A DNA stretch of 64,000 nucleotides from Actinostola sp. cb2023 (GCA_033675265.1 JAUJYZ010001247.1:1-64000); one strand, 5' to 3'; positions 35,554 through 44,594 are shown, counted from the first letter of the stretch. Translations and numbers: made by a program. The notes: generated from the sequence alone by a model not told the origin.

Positions 35554-35595
35554 ATTATATATTATTATATAATAAATAATATTTTAAGCCTTTTC

Positions 35596-35653
35596 CAAGA
35601 GATGCTCAACAGGTTCCAACAGATGCTCAACAGATGCTCAAGAGTGCTCAAGA
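35596..35653. repeat. 11-bp minisatellite, copy array 2
   Basis: The same AGATGCTCAAC unit as at 34615-34722. Here it supplies the last codons (NLEHS) of the neighbouring gene at 35638. The two arrays bracket the BRO-N/VRR-NUC gene. Confidence 0.9.
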
Positions 35654-36120
35654 TTCTCATCAACAGCTTGTTGAATCTCTTCCTCTAAATTACTATGTAT
35701 GATGGGTGGAGCTAACCAATCATCATCACTATTACTAATCTTAACATGTTTTGCTAGTTGAACTAAACAGCTTGATAGAGCTACCATTCTACCACCTTTT
35801 AAAACAATATAACCTGCGATATTATTCAGTTCTTGTTTCAGCATCTCATTGTTTTGTAAGTCATTACACAGCTCTTTGTTATTATCAATAGGAACAACAT
35901 AAGAAAGAACCCCAACAGCGACCTCTATAGCTGTATCGACTAGGGTATTTGTTACCTTGTTTCCTAGAATAATCTGATATCGGTTATAATATTTTTCAAC
36001 ATCCTTCGATGATAATTTCTTAACATCACCAAGGCTCATTTTAATTCCAGTATATTGGTCAATATTACCAAGTACTGCCAGAATTGATAGTAGTTGTTCT
36101 CTCTTTTCTTCTATTATCAT
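35638..36120 (-). CDS. Polinton conserved protein, unknown; possible extended N-terminus
   Basis: 160 residues from ATG 36120 (MIIEEKREQLLSILAVLGNI). Motifs: SSKDVEKYYNRYQIILGNKV, an alanine/valine helix (VDTAIEVAVGVLSYVVPID) and NNIAGYIVLKGGRMVALSS. I know the same arrangement from other cnidarian Polintons without a function. Upstream, ATG 36214 opens MTSILDQYTDDKLDEEEIVE followed by a lysine-rich run, in a frame that differs by one base across an A9 tract immediately before ATG 36120. Only the 36214 start has a TATATATATTATAA motif close upstream. Either the longer start is used with slippage, or an indel in the A9 run separates the parts. Confidence 0.7.
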   Translation of the reverse strand: MIIEEKREQLLSILAVLGNIDQYTGIKMSLGDVKKLSSKDVEKYYNRYQIILGNKVTNTLVDTAIEVAVGVLSYVVPIDNNKELCNDLQNNEMLKQELNNIAGYIVLKGGRMVALSSCLVQLAKHVKISNSDDDWLAPPIIHSNLEEEIQQAVDENLEHS

Positions 36121-36244
36121 TTTTTTTTATTAGTGTTTTTTTCTTTGGTTTCTTTTCTACTATTTCTTCTTCATCAAGTTTATCATCTGTATATTGGTCA
36201 AGAATTGATGTCATGCTTTATAATATATATACATTTTTTTATAT

Positions 36245-36874
36245 TTAAATATTTACACTCGGAATTTCAATGTATGATTGATATGGGTGTCTCAAACAAA
36301 AACACATTCTTGAGTATTTTTCCTGTTTTAATGTTTTAATAAAAGACTTCCGGTCTTCAAACCCCATATTTCCTCCATATTCCTCAAACAGAGTTTTTTC
36401 ACACAACAGATTAGGGTTATAAAATGAAATAATACATCCAACATTTTCTCGAAATGGTTTAGCTATACTTGATAATTGTTGAGTTAAAACCCATAGGGAT
36501 AACCCTTCATGTCTACCACTGAATGCTAATTTAATAAACTTGTTTGATCTTTGTTTGAGATCCTTTGAAAATGCGCAATCGTCTAATATTATTAATGTGT
36601 TTGTGCCAGAGAATACTGTTTGGCAACATGAAAGTAAATCATTTATCTCATCCACATCATCTGATTCTGGTGATAGAACAATAAACCTAGGATCATTATG
36701 AGCAAATCCATGATATGTTTTATTTTTTATATATGTTGGGCAAATAAGAACAACGTATTCAAAAACATTTCTATATGCTCCTCTTAGAGTCTCAACTAAA
36801 TATTTTGTTTTGCCGCAATCCGTTGGTCCTGTAATAATACAGTGGAATGGTGTCTTACCTTTCAATTCTTCCAT
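36245..36874 (-). CDS. Polinton A32/FtsK-like DNA-packaging ATPase
   Basis: 209 residues, ATG 36874 directly after a TAATATATAT motif. Walker A is GPTDCGKT (residues 16-23), Walker B is LIILDD (94-99), followed by a conserved LTQQ near residue 135 that fits the sensor position. This family pumps viral DNA into preformed capsids and is one of the core Polinton genes. It lies between the probable major capsid gene and the 160-residue gene, all on the same strand, as in a morphogenesis cluster. All motifs are intact. Confidence 0.92.
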   Translation of the reverse strand: MEELKGKTPFHCIITGPTDCGKTKYLVETLRGAYRNVFEYVVLICPTYIKNKTYHGFAHNDPRFIVLSPESDDVDEINDLLSCCQTVFSGTNTLIILDDCAFSKDLKQRSNKFIKLAFSGRHEGLSLWVLTQQLSSIAKPFRENVGCIISFYNPNLLCEKTLFEEYGGNMGFEDRKSFIKTLKQEKYSRMCFCLRHPYQSYIEIPSVNI

Positions 36875-36896
36875 ATATATATTAGTAAATAATACT

Positions 36897-38138
36897 TTAA
36901 TACAGAATCGATTTCAAATTGCTATCTTGAATTTCCATCAAAGCATCGGCAATGACAAACATATAACAATTGATGGTTCCTGATCCGCCGGTTTTTCTCT
37001 TCATCTCCAGTTTAACACCGTCTTTTGTGCTATTCAAAACCAAACCATTACCATGAATACCATTATCTGGGTAAGTTCTCAAATCAATCCATAAGGCAAA
37101 TTTATCTGAATAAAAATCTTTAGGCAGAATATTATCAGTCTCACCAAATCTTGATCTAATCGAATTCCAAAAATCAGTAGGTACCATACCTTTACCGAAT
37201 AATTTATTTGGCATTCCGTCAACGTTGATATTGACTTGTGTGATACTAGGAGATACAAACTTTTCACTATCTCTAGCACCTACAGTATACACATCAGTAA
37301 ACAACATTAAAATACCACTCATCGATCGCCTTGGAATATTAACATGTTCATTAATCACACTGTCATTGGCTTTATTAATTGTGAATGTCTTATGGAGAAG
37401 AATGTTTTCATAATAGAACCCTTTGCCAACCTGGTATGCTGATAGAGCTTCACGTGCAAGATAATCACTAGCAATACACTCATATTCAAGCTCGATATTT
37501 GAAAGACTGTAATTATATGCTTTAGTTATATCAGATGTTATTGCAACTTCTCCGCTTTGGGGAAGTGTAATCTCAAATGACAGATTATGAGAGAGTCCTT
37601 TTGCATAAAACACGCCATGACCATCTAAAATAGGGTGATTGATTGACATTCTATATTTATCTCCATAAACAGCTGCCAGAGCTACCTCCTTTGTATCTGT
37701 AGACACCTTATCACCTGCACTTGTTCTAAGCTTTCGCATATTAACTGATGAAATACCTTCCCTCAACATATTCTCCCGTTCTCTTTTCGATAAATAGAGA
37801 TCTTTATACGTTTCATACAATCCAATACGATGAGTATCTTGTAGAGTCTCCCCTCCATACAAAACTCGAATATGCGACTTTAGAGCTCTCCCCAAATTAT
37901 TAACAACTGTATTATTTGCATGGCCTGCAGCTAAATTTAGTTTGAAAATCAATGCTATAGACCCTGGGACGTATACAACGTTATCAGACAACTTTGGTAT
38001 GTGAATATACAATGTCTCTCCGGGATTAGCCGTACTTGGGTTGAACGTCACACGATGGAGTGTTTTTTCAGCCTTCAAACCATAAGGCTGTTTATAAACC
38101 CTATTTATATCTAATTTTTCTGGAATTGTTTGTGTCAT
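36897..38138 (-). CDS. Polinton probable major capsid protein (double jelly-roll)
   Basis: 413 residues, ATG 38138 preceded by GGGTATATAA. Strand-rich throughout with few charged helices: HIPKLSDNVVYVPGSIALIF, NLGRALKSHIRVLYGGETLQ and a C-terminal IDLRTYPDNGIHGNGL ... INCYMFVIADALMEI segment. Length, position beside the packaging ATPase and the strand-turn pattern with a terminal xVxADAxxEI motif agree with double-jelly-roll capsid proteins of Polintons/adintoviruses. I infer the fold rather than see a diagnostic motif. It diverges from the integrase gene across a ~40-bp AT-rich promoter region. Confidence 0.7.
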   Translation of the reverse strand: MTQTIPEKLDINRVYKQPYGLKAEKTLHRVTFNPSTANPGETLYIHIPKLSDNVVYVPGSIALIFKLNLAAGHANNTVVNNLGRALKSHIRVLYGGETLQDTHRIGLYETYKDLYLSKRERENMLREGISSVNMRKLRTSAGDKVSTDTKEVALAAVYGDKYRMSINHPILDGHGVFYAKGLSHNLSFEITLPQSGEVAITSDITKAYNYSLSNIELEYECIASDYLAREALSAYQVGKGFYYENILLHKTFTINKANDSVINEHVNIPRRSMSGILMLFTDVYTVGARDSEKFVSPSITQVNINVDGMPNKLFGKGMVPTDFWNSIRSRFGETDNILPKDFYSDKFALWIDLRTYPDNGIHGNGLVLNSTKDGVKLEMKRKTGGSGTINCYMFVIADALMEIQDSNLKSILY

Positions 38139-38177
38139 TTATATACCCTTATAAAAGATTATATATTTATATATAAT
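38139..38177. promoter_or_regulatory. Bidirectional AT-rich promoter between capsid and integrase
   Basis: 39 bp made of TATATACCC, TATAAAAG and TATATATTTATATATAAT. It places a TATATAA immediately before each divergent ATG. The same start-proximal motif is present at the other Polinton genes. Confidence 0.65.
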
Positions 38178-39170
38178 ATGGATAAGAAACTATCAAAGAC
38201 TTACTATAGCCCTCAAGGTTATTGGAAAGGATATGATGCAATAAATAACCTATCTGATGCTACTAATATTAATAAAGATATCACAAAGAAGTGGCTTCAG
38301 AAACAAGCATTATGGCAGATCTATCTACCACCTCCAAACTATATCCCAAGATACCATTGGAATGTTGAAAAACCAAATGAAATACATCAAGCGGATCTAT
38401 TATTTTTACCACATGATATTGTTAAAAGAAAAACATACAAATATGCTCTTGTAGTTGTTGATATAGCAAGCAGATACGTTGATGCTGAACCCTTGACGTC
38501 TAAGTATTCAACAGAAGTATCTTCAGCTTTTAATAAAATATATTCTAGAAAATTACAATGGCCTGAAACAATGATGGTAGACCCAGGCACTGAATTTATG
38601 GGTGAAGTTACATCGATTATGAAAAAACATGGAATAAAAATACAAAGATCAGAAGCTGGAAATCATAGAGCTCAAGCCCTAGTCGAGCGTTCTAATCGAA
38701 CTACTGCTGAAAAGTTGTTTAGTCATCAATATGCTCAAGAAATGTTAGAAGATGAAAGATCCCGTGAATGGGTGCAGAGATTACCTGCTGTTATAAAAAG
38801 TATTAATAGTGGAGTAAAGAGAATAACTGGTAAAACACCGACTGAATCTATAAAGCTAAAATCAGTTGATACCAACCGAGAGGTTGGAGAGGTTGTTTAT
38901 AAAAGACCTGTTGGATTGAAAGAAAAAAGATTACCAGCAGGTGTAAAAGTTAGATATTTATATGCTCCTGGTGAACAGGAAGGTGGTGAAAAAAGACGTG
39001 CCACTGATCCTATATGGTCAATGGATATTTATGATATATCGCGGGCAATAGTATCATCTGATCAACCTGTATTATATTACCTCTCTGAAGGGGCCCCAAA
39101 ACGTAATTTCGTTAGAGAGGAATTACAAGCTGTTCCTGAAGATACTCAGTTACCACCTGATACTGTTTAA
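38178..39170 (+). CDS. Polinton retroviral-type integrase (DD35E)
   Basis: I chose ATG 38178 (MDKKLSKTYYSPQGYWKGYD) over an earlier ATG at 38130, because it abuts the TATATAAT motif and does not overlap the capsid gene. Counting from there the rve acids are D73 (QADLLF), D135 (VDPGTEF) and E170 (LVERSNR), a clean DD35E triad. The C-terminal ~100 residues have a chromodomain-like strand pattern (WSMDIYDISRAIVSSDQPVL). It inserts the linear element copy into the genome. The 3-prime end overlaps the convergent PolB gene by 4 bp. Confidence 0.93.
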   Translation: MDKKLSKTYYSPQGYWKGYDAINNLSDATNINKDITKKWLQKQALWQIYLPPPNYIPRYHWNVEKPNEIHQADLLFLPHDIVKRKTYKYALVVVDIASRYVDAEPLTSKYSTEVSSAFNKIYSRKLQWPETMMVDPGTEFMGEVTSIMKKHGIKIQRSEAGNHRAQALVERSNRTTAEKLFSHQYAQEMLEDERSREWVQRLPAVIKSINSGVKRITGKTPTESIKLKSVDTNREVGEVVYKRPVGLKEKRLPAGVKVRYLYAPGEQEGGEKRRATDPIWSMDIYDISRAIVSSDQPVLYYLSEGAPKRNFVREELQAVPEDTQLPPDTV

Positions 39171-42100
39171 TAACTTTTGTTATCATCTTTTGGATCACAT
39201 TGTTTGGTTTCATTAATATTTTTATAACTATAGGCTAAGGTATGAATACCATCCACCTGAATATTTCGTTTGTCATCATCTCTTGATAATGCTATTTTGT
39301 TTACAGTTTCGGTATAAATTTGATGCTTATGACTTCTGATTACATTCATTTTTCTAATAACTTTTTGACCTTCGAATAGACATTTTTTATAGTCGTCAAA
39401 TGTGATCTCATTTTTTACTACTGCCCTTTTAACACCCTTACAACGTTTTCCAACTTTTTCATCATCTGTTTTATATGCGTATAACTTAGCTCTAAGACCT
39501 ACAAATTCAGTTACTTCTTCTCCACATGTCTCGTCTTTCATCATCCCTATTACTTTTTTATTTACTCTTTCTTTGATTCCACTATGGTTTTCTGGATAGT
39601 TGGATGTGTCAAACTTTGTTTCAATATCTTTTTCAATGTCTTTATAAAAATCTTTTGTTTCTATTTTATACATCAGACTGTCTGTATCAGTAAATAATAG
39701 TTGTGCTTTCTCTTGATACTTATTTTTGATATAGTTATAATGGAAGTCATACATCAACGTCTTTGATAGATCTAAGATGCTCATTCCAAGATAGATTGGT
39801 TTATTGAATACTAATTCTGTTTTTGTCATATGGATGGCAACTAGGTTTTCTGAGAATATGGTTCGTTTTTTATAGTTTGGTTGGTTAATTAATTTGCTTG
39901 CCTGCTTTTCATTTGTTACTAGTTTTATATCTTGTCTGTTTCTAATGTTTTCCATCGTTTTTCCAAATACACTGTTGTTCATTAATTTGAAGAAATCTTT
40001 TTCAAAATCGTTTGTTGCTTTTGTTCTAAGATCTGTGTTAAGACTGATATACTTTTTCAACCAGTCTGATTCCTGGAATGTTACACCTCTATGAATTTTT
40101 GTTATCTTCAATCCGAGGCTCTCATATAGTTTCAATGTTTGATGGTGAATTACATAATTTTTCTTATCACCAAGATTTGGAACTAGTTTTTCAACTTTGT
40201 TAATCATTAACCTTTCTGGAGCTAGTGGGTATCCGTTATGCAAGTTGTGTAATTCGACTGGATACTCTAGATCTACTTCTAGGATGCATGGATGTTTCTT
40301 CCAGCTCTTCAACTCTATCTTATTCATCCATTTGAAACCATGAGTAGGAAGTGGTTCACTCATAGCCCACCCATATAGATTGTTTGCATCTAAATACTTT
40401 ATGAAAATTGCTTTTTGAGTCTTGTCGTAATTTTTCATATATTTGTTATTAGCTTTAGCATATCTTTTTGAAATCATAGAAACACCACCACGAATCCCTT
40501 TTTCAATCATAAGAACCATGTCAGCATCACTTAACAATTCAAGGTTAATCTTAGTCATCTTAAGCATAGCATCCCAGCTAAGACCTGGAGCTGTATAATA
40601 CCAACAAGGATCTAATTTGTAATTCTCCATACAGACATCTCTGAAGTTTTCAAACACATCAGCAAGCAAAACTACATCACTACTGAGATACAGATTGTGG
40701 TATTCTCTCATGTTTTTAATTTTGAATGTTCGCCATACTTTCTGTGCATGTTTGTAATCATCTATGCTAATATTACTGTTGTTGAGTTTTGAATAGAATG
40801 CATCTTTTGGTGGAAGACATGTTTCATTTAGCTTCTCCAACCGAGTTACATAGTCATATGGATACACTCCTTTCCTCAGTAAGAGATCTAGTTTCTCACC
40901 TTCATAGAACATATTCATATTTCTGAATTGTTCCTTTTTGAGGTTACTAACAAGTGAATCTAGAGATGATGTCATGAACTTGAAACTATCTATGAATCTA
41001 ATCTCTCGTTTCACATTGCATGTTTTCCCATCCTGGCTAGTGAATGTGTCCACGACTATCTCTTTTTTGAAAGAAATGTACTTCTCTTCGTTGTTTGGGA
41101 TACAATCAATTTTACCACTGCTAACGCCTAAATTTTTGATGAAGAGATGTGCGTCGTACCCACTCAGATTGTGTAATATCACTGGAATGTGTTTTGGTAT
41201 CTTATAGTTTAGATTGCAGTCATTGTGTGCCGCTCCACGATACCTTCCTGTAAGGTGGTCGTGATCTAATACCTTATCTTTTCCTAAATCTTTTTCACAA
41301 ATATGACAGTGGGTTGCCTTCTTGTAGTTATTACTATCATCTGGTGTCATTTTTACATTTTTATTGTATTTGAATTTTGAATATAGTTCTCTGACAGACT
41401 TTTCTATCGAGTCTACAAAGAGTTGACCAATATCTTCATCATCACTCTTAGCAGTATACCTTACCATCTCTGGTTTATACAGCTTATCATCAAAACATTT
41501 TATCATGAAACAGTAGCCTGAAGGTTTATGTTTTTGATACTTCTCGGTATACGATCTACCTTCATCAGGTTGGCATGAAGATATATTTTCTGTGAAGCAT
41601 TCGAAATCTGCATAAATCACAAATGGTACTCTCATACTGTTGTTATAATTCTTAAACTTTAGCATGGTACCTTTCTTTGGTAATGTTATTTTAATAGCAT
41701 CTTGGTTTTTACAGTATTCAGAATGCTTTTTAAGGGACTTCTCTGTTTTGAAACTATTGAGGCATCTTTCACAGAAATATAATCCATGACCGTTTTTATT
41801 AATCTGTGCTGAACACAGTCTTGACATACTCTTAATCCAACAGTAATGGTTGGTCTTATCGTTTGAAATTAGAAGCAGATTTATTGTTTGTTCTCTAATA
41901 TTTTTTTTACTAATCCGAAGTGGATATACTTCATCATCTTGATAACCATAGACATTGACTCTATACTTGGTATTATTCTTCTCAAAAATACATATTTTAT
42001 CAACTTGTACTGGGAAATCAAGACCATTCCAGTTTAATTTCTCTGCATTTGCTTTCAAAACTTTTGAGATTCTTTCTGAATTTTTTTTTATTGGAAATAT

Positions 42101-42925
42101 AGCATTAGTCATAGCCCATTTAAAACATTGATTATCTTCATTTTTTGTATTAACTATCGCTTCTTTCCTTTTTAATATTCTAGGGAGCTCTATATAAGAT
42201 TTTCCAGAAATTGGTTTATATTTATCAATATTTATATCTAAGTTAACAACTTTCTTAAAAATCCATCCAGAACCTTGATTTTGGAAGTTATCAACCTTTT
42301 CTAAGATCTGATCCTTAAAACGATTGTAAACCTCATCCAGATTGGTCGACTCTGTAACTATCTCGATCGTTGAATGAAAATATCCATATGTGTAAACCTT
42401 CTCCTTTTTGTCCATCTTATAAAATTCACACTCTAAGAGAAACTTCATCTTGATAGGCTTTTCATGATGTTTTAGAAGGTTGATAACATCCTGTTTGCTG
42501 TTTTCTAGAAAGGTTTTCGAGTCTGTTTTTACCTCTCCTTTTATTCTGTAAGATTTCAGAAATCCTTTTAATGCAGAATTTTTCTGCTTAGCTTTAGTCG
42601 CAGGTACTTTGAGATTGTCATAGATATTATTGACTTCCTTTTTCAAAGCTTCAACCCTTGTATTAACTTTTTTTTTAATATCTTTCGGTACATACGATAT
42701 AATCCAATCAGCAAATTTATTCAACTGATTTTTAACTAAGCTAGCAATCTTTTTAGCCATATGTTTCAATGATGATGGTTGAAACCTCTTAGTTGGTTTT
42801 AGAATTGGTTGTTTTATTTCAGGTACTACTTGATCTAAAAGATTACTAGACATAAAAAATGTTTTTGGTTGTTTTTTAATAGGTTTTTTAATTGGGTTTA
42901 TATTCTTTTTCAATGTCGAGCTCAT
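39167..42925 (-). CDS. Polinton protein-primed family B DNA polymerase
   Basis: 1252 residues, uninterrupted. Order: Lys-rich start shared with the left-terminal gene; helical region (possible terminal-protein part); C2H2-like finger (YFCERCLNSFKTEKSLKKHS, ~383-405); ExoI YADFECF (~438); an endonuclease-VII-like Cys/His insert (CHICEKDLGKDKVLDHDHLT, ~540); ExoII HNLSGYDAHLF (~585); ExoIII YLSSDVVLLADV (~746); motif A DANNLYG (~846); motif B KLMNNSVFGKT (~980); motif C DTDSL (~1080). All catalytic acids are present, so it looks functional. It copies the element by protein priming from the TIR ends. ATG 42925 lies at the inner edge of the right TIR. Confidence 0.96.
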   Translation of the reverse strand: MSSTLKKNINPIKKPIKKQPKTFFMSSNLLDQVVPEIKQPILKPTKRFQPSSLKHMAKKIASLVKNQLNKFADWIISYVPKDIKKKVNTRVEALKKEVNNIYDNLKVPATKAKQKNSALKGFLKSYRIKGEVKTDSKTFLENSKQDVINLLKHHEKPIKMKFLLECEFYKMDKKEKVYTYGYFHSTIEIVTESTNLDEVYNRFKDQILEKVDNFQNQGSGWIFKKVVNLDINIDKYKPISGKSYIELPRILKRKEAIVNTKNEDNQCFKWAMTNAIFPIKKNSERISKVLKANAEKLNWNGLDFPVQVDKICIFEKNNTKYRVNVYGYQDDEVYPLRISKKNIREQTINLLLISNDKTNHYCWIKSMSRLCSAQINKNGHGLYFCERCLNSFKTEKSLKKHSEYCKNQDAIKITLPKKGTMLKFKNYNNSMRVPFVIYADFECFTENISSCQPDEGRSYTEKYQKHKPSGYCFMIKCFDDKLYKPEMVRYTAKSDDEDIGQLFVDSIEKSVRELYSKFKYNKNVKMTPDDSNNYKKATHCHICEKDLGKDKVLDHDHLTGRYRGAAHNDCNLNYKIPKHIPVILHNLSGYDAHLFIKNLGVSSGKIDCIPNNEEKYISFKKEIVVDTFTSQDGKTCNVKREIRFIDSFKFMTSSLDSLVSNLKKEQFRNMNMFYEGEKLDLLLRKGVYPYDYVTRLEKLNETCLPPKDAFYSKLNNSNISIDDYKHAQKVWRTFKIKNMREYHNLYLSSDVVLLADVFENFRDVCMENYKLDPCWYYTAPGLSWDAMLKMTKINLELLSDADMVLMIEKGIRGGVSMISKRYAKANNKYMKNYDKTQKAIFIKYLDANNLYGWAMSEPLPTHGFKWMNKIELKSWKKHPCILEVDLEYPVELHNLHNGYPLAPERLMINKVEKLVPNLGDKKNYVIHHQTLKLYESLGLKITKIHRGVTFQESDWLKKYISLNTDLRTKATNDFEKDFFKLMNNSVFGKTMENIRNRQDIKLVTNEKQASKLINQPNYKKRTIFSENLVAIHMTKTELVFNKPIYLGMSILDLSKTLMYDFHYNYIKNKYQEKAQLLFTDTDSLMYKIETKDFYKDIEKDIETKFDTSNYPENHSGIKERVNKKVIGMMKDETCGEEVTEFVGLRAKLYAYKTDDEKVGKRCKGVKRAVVKNEITFDDYKKCLFEGQKVIRKMNVIRSHKHQIYTETVNKIALSRDDDKRNIQVDGIHTLAYSYKNINETKQCDPKDDNKSY

Positions 42926-43328
42926 TATATACTATTCTATACTATAATTTTTTTTAATAATAAACGCACCCCCAGGGATTAATTTGATAATAATATTAGA
43001 TGAATCCACTATTTTCTGAACAATAAAAAATAAACGCACCTACTTTATACCACAGTTTTCGAGTTTAACATATTTTATGGTATTATGAGATGTTTACTAT
43101 GTAAAGTACTATTTCTGAACAATAAAAAATAAACGCACCTACTTTATACCATAGTTTTTGGGTTTAACATATTTGGTTTAACATAACGGATTTTTCGAGA
43201 TAGGTTATACTAAATTAAAATCCACTATTGTTGAAATAAGGACATCATATACTTTTATTCAAAATATGATGGATCATTTAGTCGTAGATTACGCAAAAGT
43301 GAGCTCGAATCGGCCACTGCTATCTACT
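42922..43328 (-). repeat. Right TIR of the Polinton
   Basis: The inverse of 30115-30521, with only a few differences by eye (for example in the A/T run before the terminal ATG). It ends in ...GCTATCTACT at 43328, followed by AACGC. Confidence 0.95.
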
Positions 43329-43750
43329 AACGCTGTTTGGTTATATTGTACAGGGTTCTTAATACGTTCAAGAGCGGATTGGTATGAAAAAGGCGAGAAG
43401 AATCACAAATACTTTCTAAGCCTTGAAAGTTGTAGAAGCAAGAAGAATTGTGTAAGGAAAATGTACAATCGAAATGGAAAACAAATTTCAGATCCCAAAA
43501 CTATAATCCATGAAATTGATTTTTTTTACTCTAAACTATATGGTAATGATATTCCAGAAGATTGTTCTGCTCACGAAGATTGTCCTATTAACGAAACCTT
43601 TGACTGGTCATCAATCGAAATTCCTCAACTGAACCAAGAACAGAAAGACAACTGTGATAAAGTATTCGCTATAGGTGAGTGTTACAATGCATTGCGGAAG
43701 TTTAAATTAAATAAAACTTTGAAGACATTCATGGCTTTCCTTGACTTATA
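43329..43750 (+). pseudogene. LINE ORF2 continuation, linker and start of reverse transcriptase
   Basis: Reading RSRADWYEKGEKNHKYFLSL, then CVRKMYNRNGKQISDPKTII and IPQLNQEQKDNCDKVF, this is the segment between endonuclease and reverse transcriptase of L1-like ORF2. It continues the reading cut at 30110. It loses similarity at about 43720 with a stop at 43750; no RT catalytic motif follows, so the LINE is truncated at the 3-prime side. Confidence 0.8.
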
Positions 43751-44594
43751 GTTTTGATTATCATTATATTATGAAATGTTCTGCATATCAAGTATATTAA
43801 ATTTCGATATGTAGTGCCGAAAATGGAATAGTTTATACAAAAGTAAGTCACTTAAATTAAGATGCCTTGAACTATCCGATTGATCCTGGGCAACATTGAC
43901 ATATTGTGCTCTGAAACTTAGCAAGACTTTTTAGGGAATATATACTTATTGTTTGATTATTTATAGAAAATTGACATGTATTCACTCTTTCTTCGGTGAA
44001 TTTGATTCGATTTCACTACACTTTTGGAAGTTTTCCAGAAAACACAAAACGGGCTTCCTGTGCTATTTTACGTCACGATGTGCGCAGAATGATGTGCGCG
44101 AGGACATTAGTAGGCACCGTCCTTAAGAACTTGAAAGTAGATCAGTCTAGAACTGAGTTAAAATGAAGACATGTTGACTCCAATGGAAATAAACCTGAGC
44201 TACAAGAAAAATTAACTGAAATACTTGGTGGGACAACCCGGCTACCTGCAGTTCTGTTTGGTGATAACAGTTTTACTCTACCTGATCTGAACCTACAGGA
44301 TTATGAAGTCTTATTCTTTGAACCACTCCATGTTTGTCTTAACCTCATTGCTACAATAATTCAAGAGCTGCCCCTCCATCTGACTGACGTTGACACCTTA
44401 CTTGCACTAAAATAAATCACAAATCTGACCCTCAACAAACAAAAACTACGAACAACTTTCTCAAAGTCCGTTTTTCCCTCTTTTTCCTATCTCTCGGGAA
44501 ACTGACTTTTCTCAGTTGCAACGCGCCATTTTTTACCAACCTATATTTTGGTCAGAGGTGTGTCAATGTTATGATCTAATCAAAGTGCCCGAGC
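43751..44594 (+). pseudogene. Unassigned stretch with an unnamed gene fragment
   Basis: From about 44200 to 44415 one frame reads LTEILGGTTRLPAVLFGDNS then DYEVLFFEPLHVCLNLIATI. This motif set belongs to a repetitive cnidarian protein family that I recall but cannot name. It ends in a stop and shows no partner exons, so it is a remnant. The rest of the stretch shows no support for genes. Confidence 0.4.

Larger units (their letters stand above)
30115..43328. mobile_element. Polinton/Maverick, complete, 13.2 kb
   Basis: The ends are AGTAGATAGCAGTGGCCGAT and its inverse, i.e. the 5-prime AG ... CT 3-prime termini typical of Polintons. The flanking direct repeat is AACGC (30110-30114 and 43329-43333). 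TIRs are about 407 bp and nearly identical. Inside are PolB, integrase, packaging ATPase, major and minor capsid candidates, membrane proteins and accessory genes. Polintons are virus-like self-synthesising elements that replicate with a protein-primed polymerase and can encode a capsid. Base composition is visibly AT-richer than the flanks. All main genes are single-exon and open, so the copy looks young. It interrupts ORF2 of an L1-like LINE. Confidence 0.95.

Noticed and set aside
30115..43328. A free giant-virus or phage contig, or a bacterial operon
   Set aside because: It has Polinton ends with TIRs and a target duplication and sits inside a LINE reading frame; the flanks contain introns.
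43266..43751. A 161-codon gene starting at 43266
   Set aside because: Its first codons are inside the Polinton TIR, and the rest is LINE ORF2. The joined frame is an accident of insertion.
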